Part shown: positions 25,639-34,356 of the stretch, piece after piece | How the letters are laid out: each line of letters starts with the position of its first letter | How positions within the stretch are numbered: position 1 is the stretch's first letter | Assembly (NCBI GenBank): GCA_910577935.1 | Contig: CAJTOT010000021.1 | Span: 1-63,946 of the forward strand | DNA from: an uncultured Hungatella sp. | GTDB lineage: Bacteria > Bacillota > Clostridia > Lachnospirales > Lachnospiraceae | Length of the DNA: 63,946 nucleotides | Direction: 5' to 3' | The notes under the pieces: model-generated | The model's input: the letters and a program-made list of their open reading frames with translations, nothing else | Database searches by the model: none | What the model was told of the DNA's origin: nothing | Program-made: the position numbers and the translations under genes

Positions 25639-27042
25639 TTGAATACACGTCCCAATATCCTGCTTGTGATGACAGACCATCAGAGAGCCGACAGCCTCGG
25701 CATGGTTCAGTGCGGCAGGGAAGTAACGCCAAACCTAAACCGGCTTATGAGAGAAGCCACAACCTTTACAAGGGCTTATGACACCTGCCCTCTGTGTGTT
25801 CCCGCCCGCACCGCCCTGGCAACAGGCATTTATCCCACGAAAAACGGCGTCGTATACAATGACTGGAAAGGCGCCACGGCCGGAGACTGGAAGCCCTTCC
25901 ACAAGACTCTCCAAAATTCCGGCTACCATGTAGGCCACGCCGGCGTGGACCATATCCGGGTGAAGCCCTTCTTGAGAGACCAGGGCCTGGACTTTTTCGT
26001 AAACCAGGAGGATTATAACCGCTGGGCAGAGGACCTGGGAGTCACCACCAGCCGCGCCCCCTCGGAGCTGACTCTGGTGCTGGAGGAGGTGGACGGCCGC
26101 CAGGTTCAGCAGAAATACAGCAGTCACAAAGTCAGCCGTTACGACTATCCTCTTGAGACCTTCAAGGACTTTTATTTCCTGGACCAGTCTCTTAAGTTTC
26201 TGAGAGAACGGCCCTGGGACAGGCCCTTCGCCCTGTTCACCTACCTGTGGGCCCCCCATCCCCCTCTTCGGGTTCCGGAGCCTTACGCCAGTATGTACGA
26301 TCCCCTGCAGGTGACTCTGCCGGACAACATCGGGATTCCCGCCAAGAACGAGCCGCCCCTCCGCCGAAAGGGAATGCCTGCCCAGATGGCGGAGCATGTG
26401 ACCCCCCAGGAGTGGCAGAAGGCATGGGCGGCTCACCTGGGCCTCACCACCATGGCTGACGATATCTTGGGAAAACTTATAGAGGAATTAAAAACACAGG
26501 GCGTCTATGACAATACCTGCATCCTCTTCACCTCCGACCACGGCGACCATCTGGGCCAGCACCGGATGTACCAGAAAATGGAGATGTACGAGGAGGCCAT
26601 CCATGTACCTCTCGTGTTAAAGCTGCCTGTGTCTGCCGAAGACCCGGCCAGGACAGCCTCCGTCTCCGGAGTCGTCTCCCATCTGGATATCTGCCCTACC
26701 CTCCTGCAGGCAGCCGGGATTGATCCGGGCGAAGGCGACGGTATCTCCCTGATTCCCCTGGCTCAGGGCGGTACGCCGGACCCGGACCGCGTAGTATTTT
26801 CCCAGTATTCCGGCAATCCCGGCTACGGGACCATAAGGCGGGCCGCTGTCACAGAGCGGTATAAATACGTCTATGACGGACAGCATTGCCATGAACTATA
26901 TGATCTGAAACAAGATCCCCATGAGATGCGCAATCTGGCGGAGGATGACGCTTACAGAGACATCGCAAACCGGCTTTATGCCGCCTGCCGCGCCTACCAC
27001 CAAGACCGGGGCGATTATTTTCAATGGGATGCCAATCACTGA
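25639..27042 (+). CDS. Sulfatase, Cys-type
   Basis: A 467-residue sulfatase. The start is taken as the TTG at 25639 because GGAGG (25626-25630) lies 8 bp before it; the in-frame ATG at 25624 overlaps that site. Metal-site LLVMTDHQRAD is at residues 8-18 and the formylglycine motif C53-V-P-A-R57 follows; FTSDHGDHLGQHRMYQKMEMYEEAIHVPLVLKLP completes the catalytic set. The C-terminal strand YELYDLKQDPHEMRNLA-type region is intact. There is no signal peptide. It precedes the GH88 gene by 16 bp. Sequence differs enough from the other two sulfatases to expect a different sulfate position. Confidence 0.93.
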   Translation: MNTRPNILLVMTDHQRADSLGMVQCGREVTPNLNRLMREATTFTRAYDTCPLCVPARTALATGIYPTKNGVVYNDWKGATAGDWKPFHKTLQNSGYHVGHAGVDHIRVKPFLRDQGLDFFVNQEDYNRWAEDLGVTTSRAPSELTLVLEEVDGRQVQQKYSSHKVSRYDYPLETFKDFYFLDQSLKFLRERPWDRPFALFTYLWAPHPPLRVPEPYASMYDPLQVTLPDNIGIPAKNEPPLRRKGMPAQMAEHVTPQEWQKAWAAHLGLTTMADDILGKLIEELKTQGVYDNTCILFTSDHGDHLGQHRMYQKMEMYEEAIHVPLVLKLPVSAEDPARTASVSGVVSHLDICPTLLQAAGIDPGEGDGISLIPLAQGGTPDPDRVVFSQYSGNPGYGTIRRAAVTERYKYVYDGQHCHELYDLKQDPHEMRNLAEDDAYRDIANRLYAACRAYHQDRGDYFQWDANH

Positions 27043-27058
27043 AAAAAGGAGATGTGCC

Positions 27059-28168
27059 ATGTATTGGACAGAAGAAGCATTAGAAAAAAGCCTGGAAAAA
27101 ATCCGGCGCAACATTGAGAACATCGGGGAGCGCTTCCCCCATGTAGCTCCCGGCGGCGTCTACAACGACCAGGGCCCCTATTTCTGGGTCTCCGGTTTCT
27201 GGCCGGGTCTTTTGTGGCTCTTATACCAGGAGACAGAAGATAACGAGGCGCTGAGGCTGGCCCGAAAGCTGGAGGACGATCTGGATCAGGTTCTGGACGG
27301 CTTTATGACCATCCATCACGATGTAGGGTTTATGTGGCTGCCCTCCGCCGTCATCGATTACAAGGTGACCGGAAACGAAAAGTCCCGTATTCGGGGCTTA
27401 AAAGCCGCAAGTCATCTGGCGGGGCGCTTTAATCTGGCGGGGCGTTTCATCCGCGCCTGGAACGACGAAGTAAAGCCGGACAGCCAGGGCTGGGCGATCA
27501 TCGACTGCATGATGAATCTCCCCCTCCTGTTCTGGGCCTCCAGAGAATACGATGATCCCCGTTTTAAGCATATTGCCATAGCCCACGCCGACACTGTGGT
27601 CAAGAATTTTATCCGTCCCGATAACACCGCCTGCCACATTGTGAGTTTTGACCCTGAAACCGGCGAAAGGCTTGAAAGTCTCGGCGGCCAGGGACAGGAC
27701 GGCGATTCCGCGTGGGCCAGGGGACAGGCCTGGGCCATCTACGGCATGGCCATCGCTTACCGGGAGACAGGAAAGGAGGAGTATCTCAATGCCTCCAAAA
27801 ACATTGCCGGATACTTTATCTCTCATCTGCGGGAGGACAAGGCTCCTGTCTGGGACTTTCGGGCAGTGAAGGACCACCGCTGGGCCCTGGACACCTCCGC
27901 CTCCGCCTGCGCTGCCAGCGGCCTCTTGGAGCTTTACAGCCTTATGGAAGACGGACCTGACCGGGACTTCTGCTACGACCAGGCCCTGGCTATCCTAAAG
28001 GGCCTCTACGACAACTATTTTGATGACTCCATGGAAAATCAGTCCATGATCCAGATGGGCACTGTACACTTCCCCGCCGGGAAAAATATCAATGTGCCCA
28101 TTATTTACGGCGACTTCTTCTTCACCGAAGCCCTGGTGAAGCTGAAACATAAACCCAACATTTTCTAA
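27059..28168 (+). CDS. ugl: GH88 unsaturated glucuronyl hydrolase
   Basis: The 369-residue alpha/alpha-barrel enzyme hydrolyses the 4,5-unsaturated uronic acid left at the non-reducing end by lyases, giving free sugars. GH88 features are clear: SGFWPGLLWLLYQETED near residue 45, HHDVGFMWLPSA with a catalytic-type Asp near residue 87, and GQGQDGDSAWARGQAWAIYGMA near 215-235 with the second Asp. There is no signal peptide, so it acts in the cytosol on imported disaccharides. The ATG at 27059 follows AAAAAAGGAGATGTGCC. Its presence is the main evidence that the locus works on uronic-acid polysaccharides such as chondroitin, hyaluronan or heparan sulfate. Confidence 0.94.
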   Translation: MYWTEEALEKSLEKIRRNIENIGERFPHVAPGGVYNDQGPYFWVSGFWPGLLWLLYQETEDNEALRLARKLEDDLDQVLDGFMTIHHDVGFMWLPSAVIDYKVTGNEKSRIRGLKAASHLAGRFNLAGRFIRAWNDEVKPDSQGWAIIDCMMNLPLLFWASREYDDPRFKHIAIAHADTVVKNFIRPDNTACHIVSFDPETGERLESLGGQGQDGDSAWARGQAWAIYGMAIAYRETGKEEYLNASKNIAGYFISHLREDKAPVWDFRAVKDHRWALDTSASACAASGLLELYSLMEDGPDRDFCYDQALAILKGLYDNYFDDSMENQSMIQMGTVHFPAGKNINVPIIYGDFFFTEALVKLKHKPNIF

Positions 28169-28201
28169 AACAGCAATTTTAAAAAGAAGGAGGAACCTGT
28201 T

Positions 28202-29689
28202 ATGAATATTTATTTTGGAGACCTGCACAATCACTGCGGCATCACCTACGGCTTCGGCAGTCTTGAAAACGCCATCGCCAGGGCCAAGAGCCAGCTTGAC
28301 TTCTCCGCCTTCACCGGACATGCCATGTGGCCGGATATGTACGAGAAGGCTCCCGGCACCGAGTTTGTGGTGAACTTTCATCTGGAAGGCTTCAAAAAGC
28401 TGAAAGATCACTGGGAGGAGATCCGCAGAAAGATAGCCGAGGCCAACGGGCCGGATTTCGTCACCTTCCAGGGCTATGAGCTGCATTCCAGAGAGTATGG
28501 AGACCACCATCTCCTCTCCCCGGACGACACCCTGCCTTTGATTTACCGCGACTCTCCCCGTGAGCTGGTGGAAGACTGCGGCAAAGACGCCATGGCCATC
28601 GCCCACCACATCGGCTATACCCCGGATTACCGCGGCATCGACTGGAAAAAGTTTGACAGCGCCATCACCCCTGTGGTGGAAGTGTACTCCAAACACGGCT
28701 GCTCCATGAGCGAAGACGCCGACTACCCCTACTACCACAACATGGGGCCGCGGGATACCAGGAATATGGTGGATGAGGGACTGCGCCAGGGGCATAAGTT
28801 CGGCTTCGTCGCCTCCACCGACCACCATGCCGGCTTCCCGGGCTCTTACGGCGACGGCATGGCCGCCGTCATCGCCGAGAATCTGACCCGGGAAAGCCTC
28901 TGGGCCGCCATAAGGGCGCGCCGCACCTACGCCGTCACCGGCGACCGCATCCTCTGTGACTTTAAGATAAACGGAGCCTGGATGGGCAGCGAGATCACCG
29001 GCAATTCCAGAAAGATCAAGGCCCATATTGAAACCGAGGGAACTCTGGATAAGATCATCCTCTACAAGAATTTGAAGCCTGTCCATGTCATCAACGGAGA
29101 AACCTTCCAGGAGGTAAACGAGACAGGCTGCTACAAGCTCCGGGTCGAGATGGGCTGGGGCAAGCAGGAGCTGTACCGCTGGAACGGAACGCTCAAGGTA
29201 GAAGGCGGCTCCATCGCGGGATACAATACCTATTTCCGCGGCAGAAGCGTCCTGGCCCCCTCCGCCACCGAGTCCTACGACGAGAACAATATCAATGACA
29301 TTGAGACCTTCTCACAGCAGGTCTCCGAACTGGAGCTGAACTGGCGGTGCGACACGGTCGGCAATAAGTCCACTCTTCACCCCTCCACCTCCTCAGTGGT
29401 GGTAAAGGTCCAGGGCGACTTAAACACCAAAGTCACCTTCACCCTCAACGACAAGTCCTGCACCGCCTCCATAGGAGAACTTCTGGACTACGGCTACACC
29501 GCCCATATGGAGTACTACCACTCCCAGGCCTTCAAGATCTACAAGGCTGTTCCTGAGAGCCGCTGCACCTTTGACCTGGAGCTGGAGGACAACGCGCCAG
29601 AAAAGGACTGCGATGTGTACCATCTGGAAATCGCCCAGAAAAACCGCCAGTGGGCCTTTGTATCCCCGGTCTATGTGAACAGGGTATAG
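28202..29689 (+). CDS. DUF3604-like PHP-fold metalloprotein
   Basis: The 495-residue protein begins NIYFGDLHNHCGITYG, the His-x-His metal motif of PHP/DUF3604 proteins. Further candidate ligands follow in order: FQGYELHSREYGDHH at about residue 95, AIAHHIGYTP at about 138, EVYSKHG near 160 and ASTDHHAGFPGSYGD near 202. The last about 200 residues look like beta-sandwich modules. PHP-fold enzymes usually hydrolyse phosphoesters; the role of DUF3604 members is unclear. Being last in a lyase-sulfatase-GH88 operon, with a terminator right behind it, suggests a role in glycosaminoglycan breakdown, perhaps on a phosphate, sulfate or acyl substituent. That is an inference. No signal peptide is present. 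Confidence 0.82.
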   Translation: MNIYFGDLHNHCGITYGFGSLENAIARAKSQLDFSAFTGHAMWPDMYEKAPGTEFVVNFHLEGFKKLKDHWEEIRRKIAEANGPDFVTFQGYELHSREYGDHHLLSPDDTLPLIYRDSPRELVEDCGKDAMAIAHHIGYTPDYRGIDWKKFDSAITPVVEVYSKHGCSMSEDADYPYYHNMGPRDTRNMVDEGLRQGHKFGFVASTDHHAGFPGSYGDGMAAVIAENLTRESLWAAIRARRTYAVTGDRILCDFKINGAWMGSEITGNSRKIKAHIETEGTLDKIILYKNLKPVHVINGETFQEVNETGCYKLRVEMGWGKQELYRWNGTLKVEGGSIAGYNTYFRGRSVLAPSATESYDENNINDIETFSQQVSELELNWRCDTVGNKSTLHPSTSSVVVKVQGDLNTKVTFTLNDKSCTASIGELLDYGYTAHMEYYHSQAFKIYKAVPESRCTFDLELEDNAPEKDCDVYHLEIAQKNRQWAFVSPVYVNRV

Positions 29690-29706
29690 GCATATATTTT
29701 GTTGTC

Positions 29707-29745
29707 GGAGCTGCCGCGCTAAATAATTAGCGCGGGGCTCCTTTT
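29707..29745 (+). terminator. Terminator closing the glycosaminoglycan operon
   Basis: A strong stem is formed by GGAGC-CCGCGCTAA (29707-29722) and TTAGCGCGG-GCTCC (29728-29741) with a short AT loop, followed by TTTT. It lies 18 bp after the stop of the DUF3604 gene. Confidence 0.88.
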
Positions 29746-29813
29746 CCGTCTCCATAAACAGCCTCATGCCCATCTGGTGATTTTTCATGCCGGTATCTTC
29801 CCCTCCATCTGCC

Positions 29814-29842
29814 TTTACATTCCTCCGAAAATCCGCTATACT
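29814..29842 (+). promoter_or_regulatory. Promoter of the LacI-SBP regulator gene
   Basis: TTTACA (29814-29819) and TATACT (29837-29842) are 17 bp apart, 43 bp before the regulator ATG. No copy of the GGTACG palindrome found downstream of the gene is visible here, so autoregulation is not obvious. Confidence 0.55.
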
Positions 29843-29884
29843 AAAAGCCATAGAAATGTGCCTCAAAAAACAGGAGGAGCAGAG

Positions 29885-32095
29885 ATGCCTACAATCAAAG
29901 ATATTGCCGTAAAAGCGGGGGTGTCCCATGGCACGGTATCCAATGTGCTGAACAAACGGGGCAACGTCAGCGCCGAAAAAATCCAGCTAGTGGAACAGGC
30001 TGCCAGGGAACTGGGATACAAAGTCAATATGCCTGCGCAGCAGCTACGGACAGGCACTGCCCGAAAGGTATGTGTCATTCTGCCCGGCATAAGCCCGGAG
30101 CGATATAACGACTTATATTTCGGCCTGGAGCAGTATCTTAGAGACCAGGATTTCACCATAGAACTGATCTGCACCAACAATCTGGAATATTATGAGGAGG
30201 CCGCCGTGAAAAAAGCCCTCTCCATCAATTCCATGGCCATCGTCATCGTCAGCTCGGTCTTAAAAAACTACAGGGCCTTTGGGGACGGCGCCGGACTTAT
30301 CTTTGCCGAGCGGATTCCCAGAAGAATCCCCGTCCAATCCCTGTGCGTCACCTTTGATTTTTCCAGAGCCGGGCGGGAGATCGCTCTGAAATGTGTCAGA
30401 GATAACCGTAAAAATATCGCTTTTCTATGCGAAAACAGCCGTTATTCCGACAGCAGGGATTTTTTAGGCAGTGCGTCTACTGTATTGGAGGAGTGGGGCT
30501 GCTCCTACAGGATACTTCCCGGCAATGACGGCATACAAATCAGCAAAGCCTTTGATATCCTCATGTCCAAAGAAGATTTCGATGCTGTGGTCGCCATGAG
30601 CCGGGAGGATATCATCCATCTGTACCAGGCCCACGGATATCACAGGGGCAAGCCTCTTCCCGCGATCTATAGTCTCACCGGCAAAGGTCTTGGCCGGGAT
30701 CTGGGTCTTTTTTGCTATGAGCTGAATTACAAACTGCTGGGACACACGATCGCCAAAAAGATCCTTCACCCTCACGATGGCCCGGAACCGTCTTCCTCTC
30801 TCCCACTGCTGGAGGCGGACAAAAAGGACTCAAGGATCCTCTATCTGGAAAACGACGGCTTTTCTCCCAGCGTCTTTTCCGCCCCGAAGAAAAACCGTTC
30901 CCTCAATTTTCTGACTATCCAAAACCTGACAAGCAGGGCCATCGGACAGGTACTTGAAGCCTTTGCAGAAGAGACGGGAATTCATGTCAACATGATCGAA
31001 ATGTCCTATGACGAGCTTTATAAGATGGCCCAGGCCAGCACATCCAACTGCCCTTATGACCTGATTCGCATCGATATGGCATGGATGGCCGAATTGGGAG
31101 AAACCATATTTGCCCCCCTGCCGGAGAGTGATGACCGTGTGACATGGCTGAAGGGACAGATGATCCCCACTCTGTCCCTCAACTATTCCAATATTAACCA
31201 GATTACTTATGCCCTTCCCTTAGATGTGTGTATCCAGATGCTGTTTTACCGCAGGGATCTGTTCGAGGACGAACTGGTAAAGAGAGAATTTTTTGAGCTG
31301 TACCGGAGACGGCTGGAACCGCCTAAGTCCTTCGACGAATTTAACGAGGTTGCCGCATTTTTTACCAGATCTCAAAATGAAAAATCCCGCACCCGTTATG
31401 GAGCCACCGCCACCTATGGGCGGACCTTTTTGGCATCCTGCGATTTTCTGCCTCGGTTTCGGGCTATGGAAACCTCTATTTTTGATAAAAACGGAAGGGT
31501 CAATATTCAGACGCCTCATATGAGAAAAGCCATACAAAGCTACCTGGATACCTGCAGGTGTACCGACGGCGGAATCTACCAGTGGTGGAGAGACGTGACT
31601 CATCAGTTTTCCGAGGGAAATACTGCCATGCACATCGTATTCTCCAACTATGCCTCCGAGATGCTCCACAACCCGGAATCAAAAGTGGTGGGGAAAATCG
31701 CCTACAGTCCGGTTCCCGGAGGGCAGCCTCTCACCGGCGGAGGCTCCATCGGCATCTCCAGGTACAGCTCCAAATACGAAGAATCCATAGAATTTTTGAC
31801 ATGGCTCTACAGCAGAAAGACCGCGGAGACCGTCACTTATCTCGGCGGTTATATCTGCAACCGGGAAATCCACAAGGATATCGGGCTTCTTGGACTGTAC
31901 CCATGGCTGGAGGATATGGAAGGCGTATTTAAACCCGGCTGGAGGTTTTACACACACGAGAAAAATCCGGCCTTCAATGAATTTATCTTTGAAGACATTC
32001 TGGGCAAAGCGCTGAGATCCATTGCGTCAGGCATCGAAGATGTGGACTCCGCTCTGAAAAAAGCCCAGGCAGAATGCCTGGAGGCATTTTCATAA
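29885..32095 (+). CDS. LacI-family repressor fused to a solute-binding-protein domain
   Basis: The 736-residue protein has three parts. Residues 1-50 (TIKDIAVKAGVSHGTVSNVLNKRGNVS) are a textbook LacI helix-turn-helix with hinge. Residues about 60-330 are a LacI-type periplasmic-binding-like sensor (KVCVILPGISPERYNDLYFGLEQYL and so on). Residues about 345-736 (LNFLTIQNLTSRAIGQVLEAFAEETGIHVNMIEMSYDEL to the end) are a complete ABC-importer-type solute-binding fold. No signal or transmembrane segment separates them, so the second ligand-binding domain is cytosolic. Most LacI repressors end near residue 340. AGGAGG lies 7 bp before the chosen ATG. It probably controls the GDPD-ABC genes that follow, through the palindromes at 32200 and 32327. 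Confidence 0.9.
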   Translation: MPTIKDIAVKAGVSHGTVSNVLNKRGNVSAEKIQLVEQAARELGYKVNMPAQQLRTGTARKVCVILPGISPERYNDLYFGLEQYLRDQDFTIELICTNNLEYYEEAAVKKALSINSMAIVIVSSVLKNYRAFGDGAGLIFAERIPRRIPVQSLCVTFDFSRAGREIALKCVRDNRKNIAFLCENSRYSDSRDFLGSASTVLEEWGCSYRILPGNDGIQISKAFDILMSKEDFDAVVAMSREDIIHLYQAHGYHRGKPLPAIYSLTGKGLGRDLGLFCYELNYKLLGHTIAKKILHPHDGPEPSSSLPLLEADKKDSRILYLENDGFSPSVFSAPKKNRSLNFLTIQNLTSRAIGQVLEAFAEETGIHVNMIEMSYDELYKMAQASTSNCPYDLIRIDMAWMAELGETIFAPLPESDDRVTWLKGQMIPTLSLNYSNINQITYALPLDVCIQMLFYRRDLFEDELVKREFFELYRRRLEPPKSFDEFNEVAAFFTRSQNEKSRTRYGATATYGRTFLASCDFLPRFRAMETSIFDKNGRVNIQTPHMRKAIQSYLDTCRCTDGGIYQWWRDVTHQFSEGNTAMHIVFSNYASEMLHNPESKVVGKIAYSPVPGGQPLTGGGSIGISRYSSKYEESIEFLTWLYSRKTAETVTYLGGYICNREIHKDIGLLGLYPWLEDMEGVFKPGWRFYTHEKNPAFNEFIFEDILGKALRSIASGIEDVDSALKKAQAECLEAFS

Positions 32096-32197
32096 TACAG
32101 ACAAATTTCATAATACAGACAAATCACGGGAATCCTGCCTGTCAGGATTCTCTTTTTTTGAGCCCTGCAAAAGGATTCCGCTTTAAACGCCTAATAT

Positions 32198-32213
32198 TTT
32201 GGTACGTACCACA
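32198..32213. promoter_or_regulatory. Palindromic operator O1 for the LacI-SBP regulator
   Basis: TTGGTACGTACCAC contains the perfect 12-bp palindrome TGGTACGTACCA (32200-32211) with a central CG, the usual architecture of LacI-family operators. It is about 105 bp after the regulator stop codon and 128 bp, centre to centre, before the related site at 32327-32340, a spacing compatible with looping. Confidence 0.65.
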
Positions 32214-32326
32214 ATATTTGTCGAATACAATCTGGTATGGCTCAATTATTTTTGATATCTTGCATAATATTCTTTTGCATTTTTTTCATATTTTAGATAA
32301 ATAATATAATTATTTTCTTTTATATA

Positions 32327-32355
32327 TTGACACGTACCAATTAAAAGTGTATAAA
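32327..32355 (+). promoter_or_regulatory. Consensus promoter overlapped by operator O2
   Basis: A near-perfect sigma-A promoter: TTGACA (32327-32332), 17-bp spacer, TATAAA (32350-32355). The sequence TTGACACGTACCAA (32327-32340) covers the -35 box and shares the CGTACCA half-site with the upstream palindrome. Bound repressor would block RNA polymerase directly. It drives the GDPD gene at 32386, whose ATG follows AAAGGAGGAATAAGGAA. Confidence 0.75.
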
Positions 32356-32385
32356 TAAAGCAGTATAGAAAGGAGGAATAAGGAA

Positions 32386-33219
32386 ATGTACACCAACAAT
32401 CAGCCCCTCCGGGATCAGGTCGGAAAAAAAGGCTTCTTGATTGCGGCCCACCGGGGAACCTGCGGCGGCAATGTGGTTCAGAACACCTGCCTTGCCTATG
32501 AAAATGCCCTTCTCCACGGCGCGGACATGATCGAAGTGGATGCCGCCATGACTACAGACGGAGTCTTCTTCGCCTTTCACAACGGCGAGGAGCCTCTGGA
32601 ACTGGGCGTGGAGCAGGATATCCGCACCATGACTTCCGAGGAAGTGGAGCAGATGGAGACCCTCAACTGTCTGAGGGAAAAAAGCGGCCAGAAGGTGGAA
32701 CGCCTGGAGTACGTTCTGGAACGGTTCCGCGGCAGATGCCTGATCAACATCGACCGTTCCTGGTTCTACTGGAAAGAGATCATCGCATTCCTGGAACGCA
32801 TGAACATGAACGATCAGATTCTCCTGAAATCCGGGGCGGAGGAGTCCTTGCTTGGGCAGCTGGAGGAAAGCGGTTCCTCTCTCATGTATATGCCCATCAT
32901 GAAAACCATGGAGGAGTGGGAAGCAGTCACCCGTCATCATGTCAATGTGGCGGCGGCCGAACTGATTTTCCGGGAATTGGACAGTCCTTTTATCCGCCCG
33001 GAATTCATAGCCGGACTGAAAAAGGCAGGCATCGCCCCGTGGGTCAATGCCATCGACTTAAACAGCTCCATCGTCCTTTCCGGCGGTCTGTCCGACAATC
33101 TGGCTATCCGTGAAGGCTTTGACAAAGCATGGGGAAAACTTATGGAACTTGGATTTGAGATCATCCAGACCGACTGGCCTGGGTTACTGAACACATATCG
33201 AAATCAAAAAGAGAGGTAA
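32386..33219 (+). CDS. Glycerophosphodiester phosphodiesterase
   Basis: The 277-residue TIM-barrel GDPD-family enzyme shows AAHRGTCGGNVVQNTCLAYENALLHGADMIEVD, holding the catalytic His and metal-binding Glu/Asp, followed by FAFHNGEEP with the second catalytic His. The end EIIQTDWPGLL is the usual closing strand. The family hydrolyses glycerophosphodiesters to sn-glycerol-3-phosphate and an alcohol. No signal peptide means cytosolic action, on an imported substrate. It is first in a four-gene cassette with an ABC importer, so the importer probably brings in the glycerophosphodiester or a related compound. Confidence 0.9.
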   Translation: MYTNNQPLRDQVGKKGFLIAAHRGTCGGNVVQNTCLAYENALLHGADMIEVDAAMTTDGVFFAFHNGEEPLELGVEQDIRTMTSEEVEQMETLNCLREKSGQKVERLEYVLERFRGRCLINIDRSWFYWKEIIAFLERMNMNDQILLKSGAEESLLGQLEESGSSLMYMPIMKTMEEWEAVTRHHVNVAAAELIFRELDSPFIRPEFIAGLKKAGIAPWVNAIDLNSSIVLSGGLSDNLAIREGFDKAWGKLMELGFEIIQTDWPGLLNTYRNQKER

Positions 33220-33223
33220 AAAC

Positions 33224-34324
33224 ATGATGAAGAACAGAAAACAGCTTACAGCCCTTGGTTTATCCGCATTGATGGCAGTCTCCCTGACCGCCTGCAGTTC
33301 CGGCTCCGGTTCGGCTCCTGCCTCCTCCCAGCCTGCACAGACCGGCACTCAGGATTCCGGTGCGCCGGCCCAGGTGGACAAAAGTCAGCGGCTGATCGTC
33401 TACACCAATTCCGGCTCCAACGGCAGAGATGCCTGGCTGAAAGAGGAGGCTGCCTCTGCCGGGTATAATGTGGAGGTGGTTCAGATTCAGGGCGGAGACC
33501 TGGCCAACCGCATCATCGCCGAGAAAAACAATCCCCAGGCGGACCTGGTTTTCGGCTTAAACTCCATTGAGTATGAAAAGCTGAAAAAAGAAAGCGTCCT
33601 GGATCCCTGGGAGCCTGACTGGGCCGGCGATGTGGACATGAGCCTGGGAGACCCTGACGGCTACTATTATCCCATCGTCATCCAGCCTCTGGTCAACATG
33701 ATGAACGCGGACCTGGAAAATCCCCCCAAGGACTATCTGGAACTTTTGGATCCTCAGTGGAACGGGAAATACACCATCTTAAACTTCGGCGGCGGCACAG
33801 GCAAAACCATGCTGGCAGGTCTCTTAGTCCGCTTCCGGGATGACAGCGGGGAGTTCGGCATCTCCGAGGAGGGCTGGGAGACCGCCAAAAAATGGATCCA
33901 GAACGGCCACATGGAGCAGTCCGGCGAAGACTACGTGGGCAACACCATCTCCGGTCAGATTCCCATCTGTGAGATGTGGGGCAGCGGCGTTCTGCAGAAC
34001 CAGACCGAACGGAATTATCAGTTCCAGATCCTGGTTCCCGAGGTGGGTGTTCCCTATGTGACAGAGCAGGTCGCCATGGTCACCGGTTCCAAGAACAGAG
34101 ACCTGGCCGTGGATTTTGCCAACTGGTTCGGCTCTGCCGACATCCAGGCCAAATGGATGAAACAGTTCGGCACCATCCCCTGCCAGCCTGCGGCTTTAGA
34201 CCAGGCCGACGATGCCATCAAGGATTTTGTAGCCAAGGTTCATCCTCAGGATATGGACTGGGGATTTATCGCAGAAAATATTGAACAATGGGTCGAGAAA
34301 TGTGAGCTGGAATTTTTACAGTAG
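33224..34324 (+). CDS. ABC importer substrate-binding lipoprotein (SBP_bac_6/8-like)
   Basis: The 366-residue protein has a lipoprotein signal (LGLSALMAVSLTACSSGSG, Cys near residue 25), a Ser/Ala/Gln linker, then a compact binding domain starting RLIVYTNSGSNGRDAWLKEEA. This resembles binding proteins of the ferric-iron, thiamine, spermidine and 2-aminoethylphosphonate group, not classic sugar-binding proteins. It lies 4 bp after the GDPD stop. Which of these chemistries applies is not readable. Pairing with GDPD favours a phosphodiester or phosphonate. Confidence 0.85.
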   Translation: MMKNRKQLTALGLSALMAVSLTACSSGSGSAPASSQPAQTGTQDSGAPAQVDKSQRLIVYTNSGSNGRDAWLKEEAASAGYNVEVVQIQGGDLANRIIAEKNNPQADLVFGLNSIEYEKLKKESVLDPWEPDWAGDVDMSLGDPDGYYYPIVIQPLVNMMNADLENPPKDYLELLDPQWNGKYTILNFGGGTGKTMLAGLLVRFRDDSGEFGISEEGWETAKKWIQNGHMEQSGEDYVGNTISGQIPICEMWGSGVLQNQTERNYQFQILVPEVGVPYVTEQVAMVTGSKNRDLAVDFANWFGSADIQAKWMKQFGTIPCQPAALDQADDAIKDFVAKVHPQDMDWGFIAENIEQWVEKCELEFLQ

Positions 34325-34356
34325 GCCCGTCTTCACCTTTTGCAGGGAGATTGAAC

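Noticed and set aside
27995..29086. 363-codon minus-strand frame
   Set aside because: It is antisense to the GH88 and DUF3604 genes, whose motifs and ribosome binding sites are clear.
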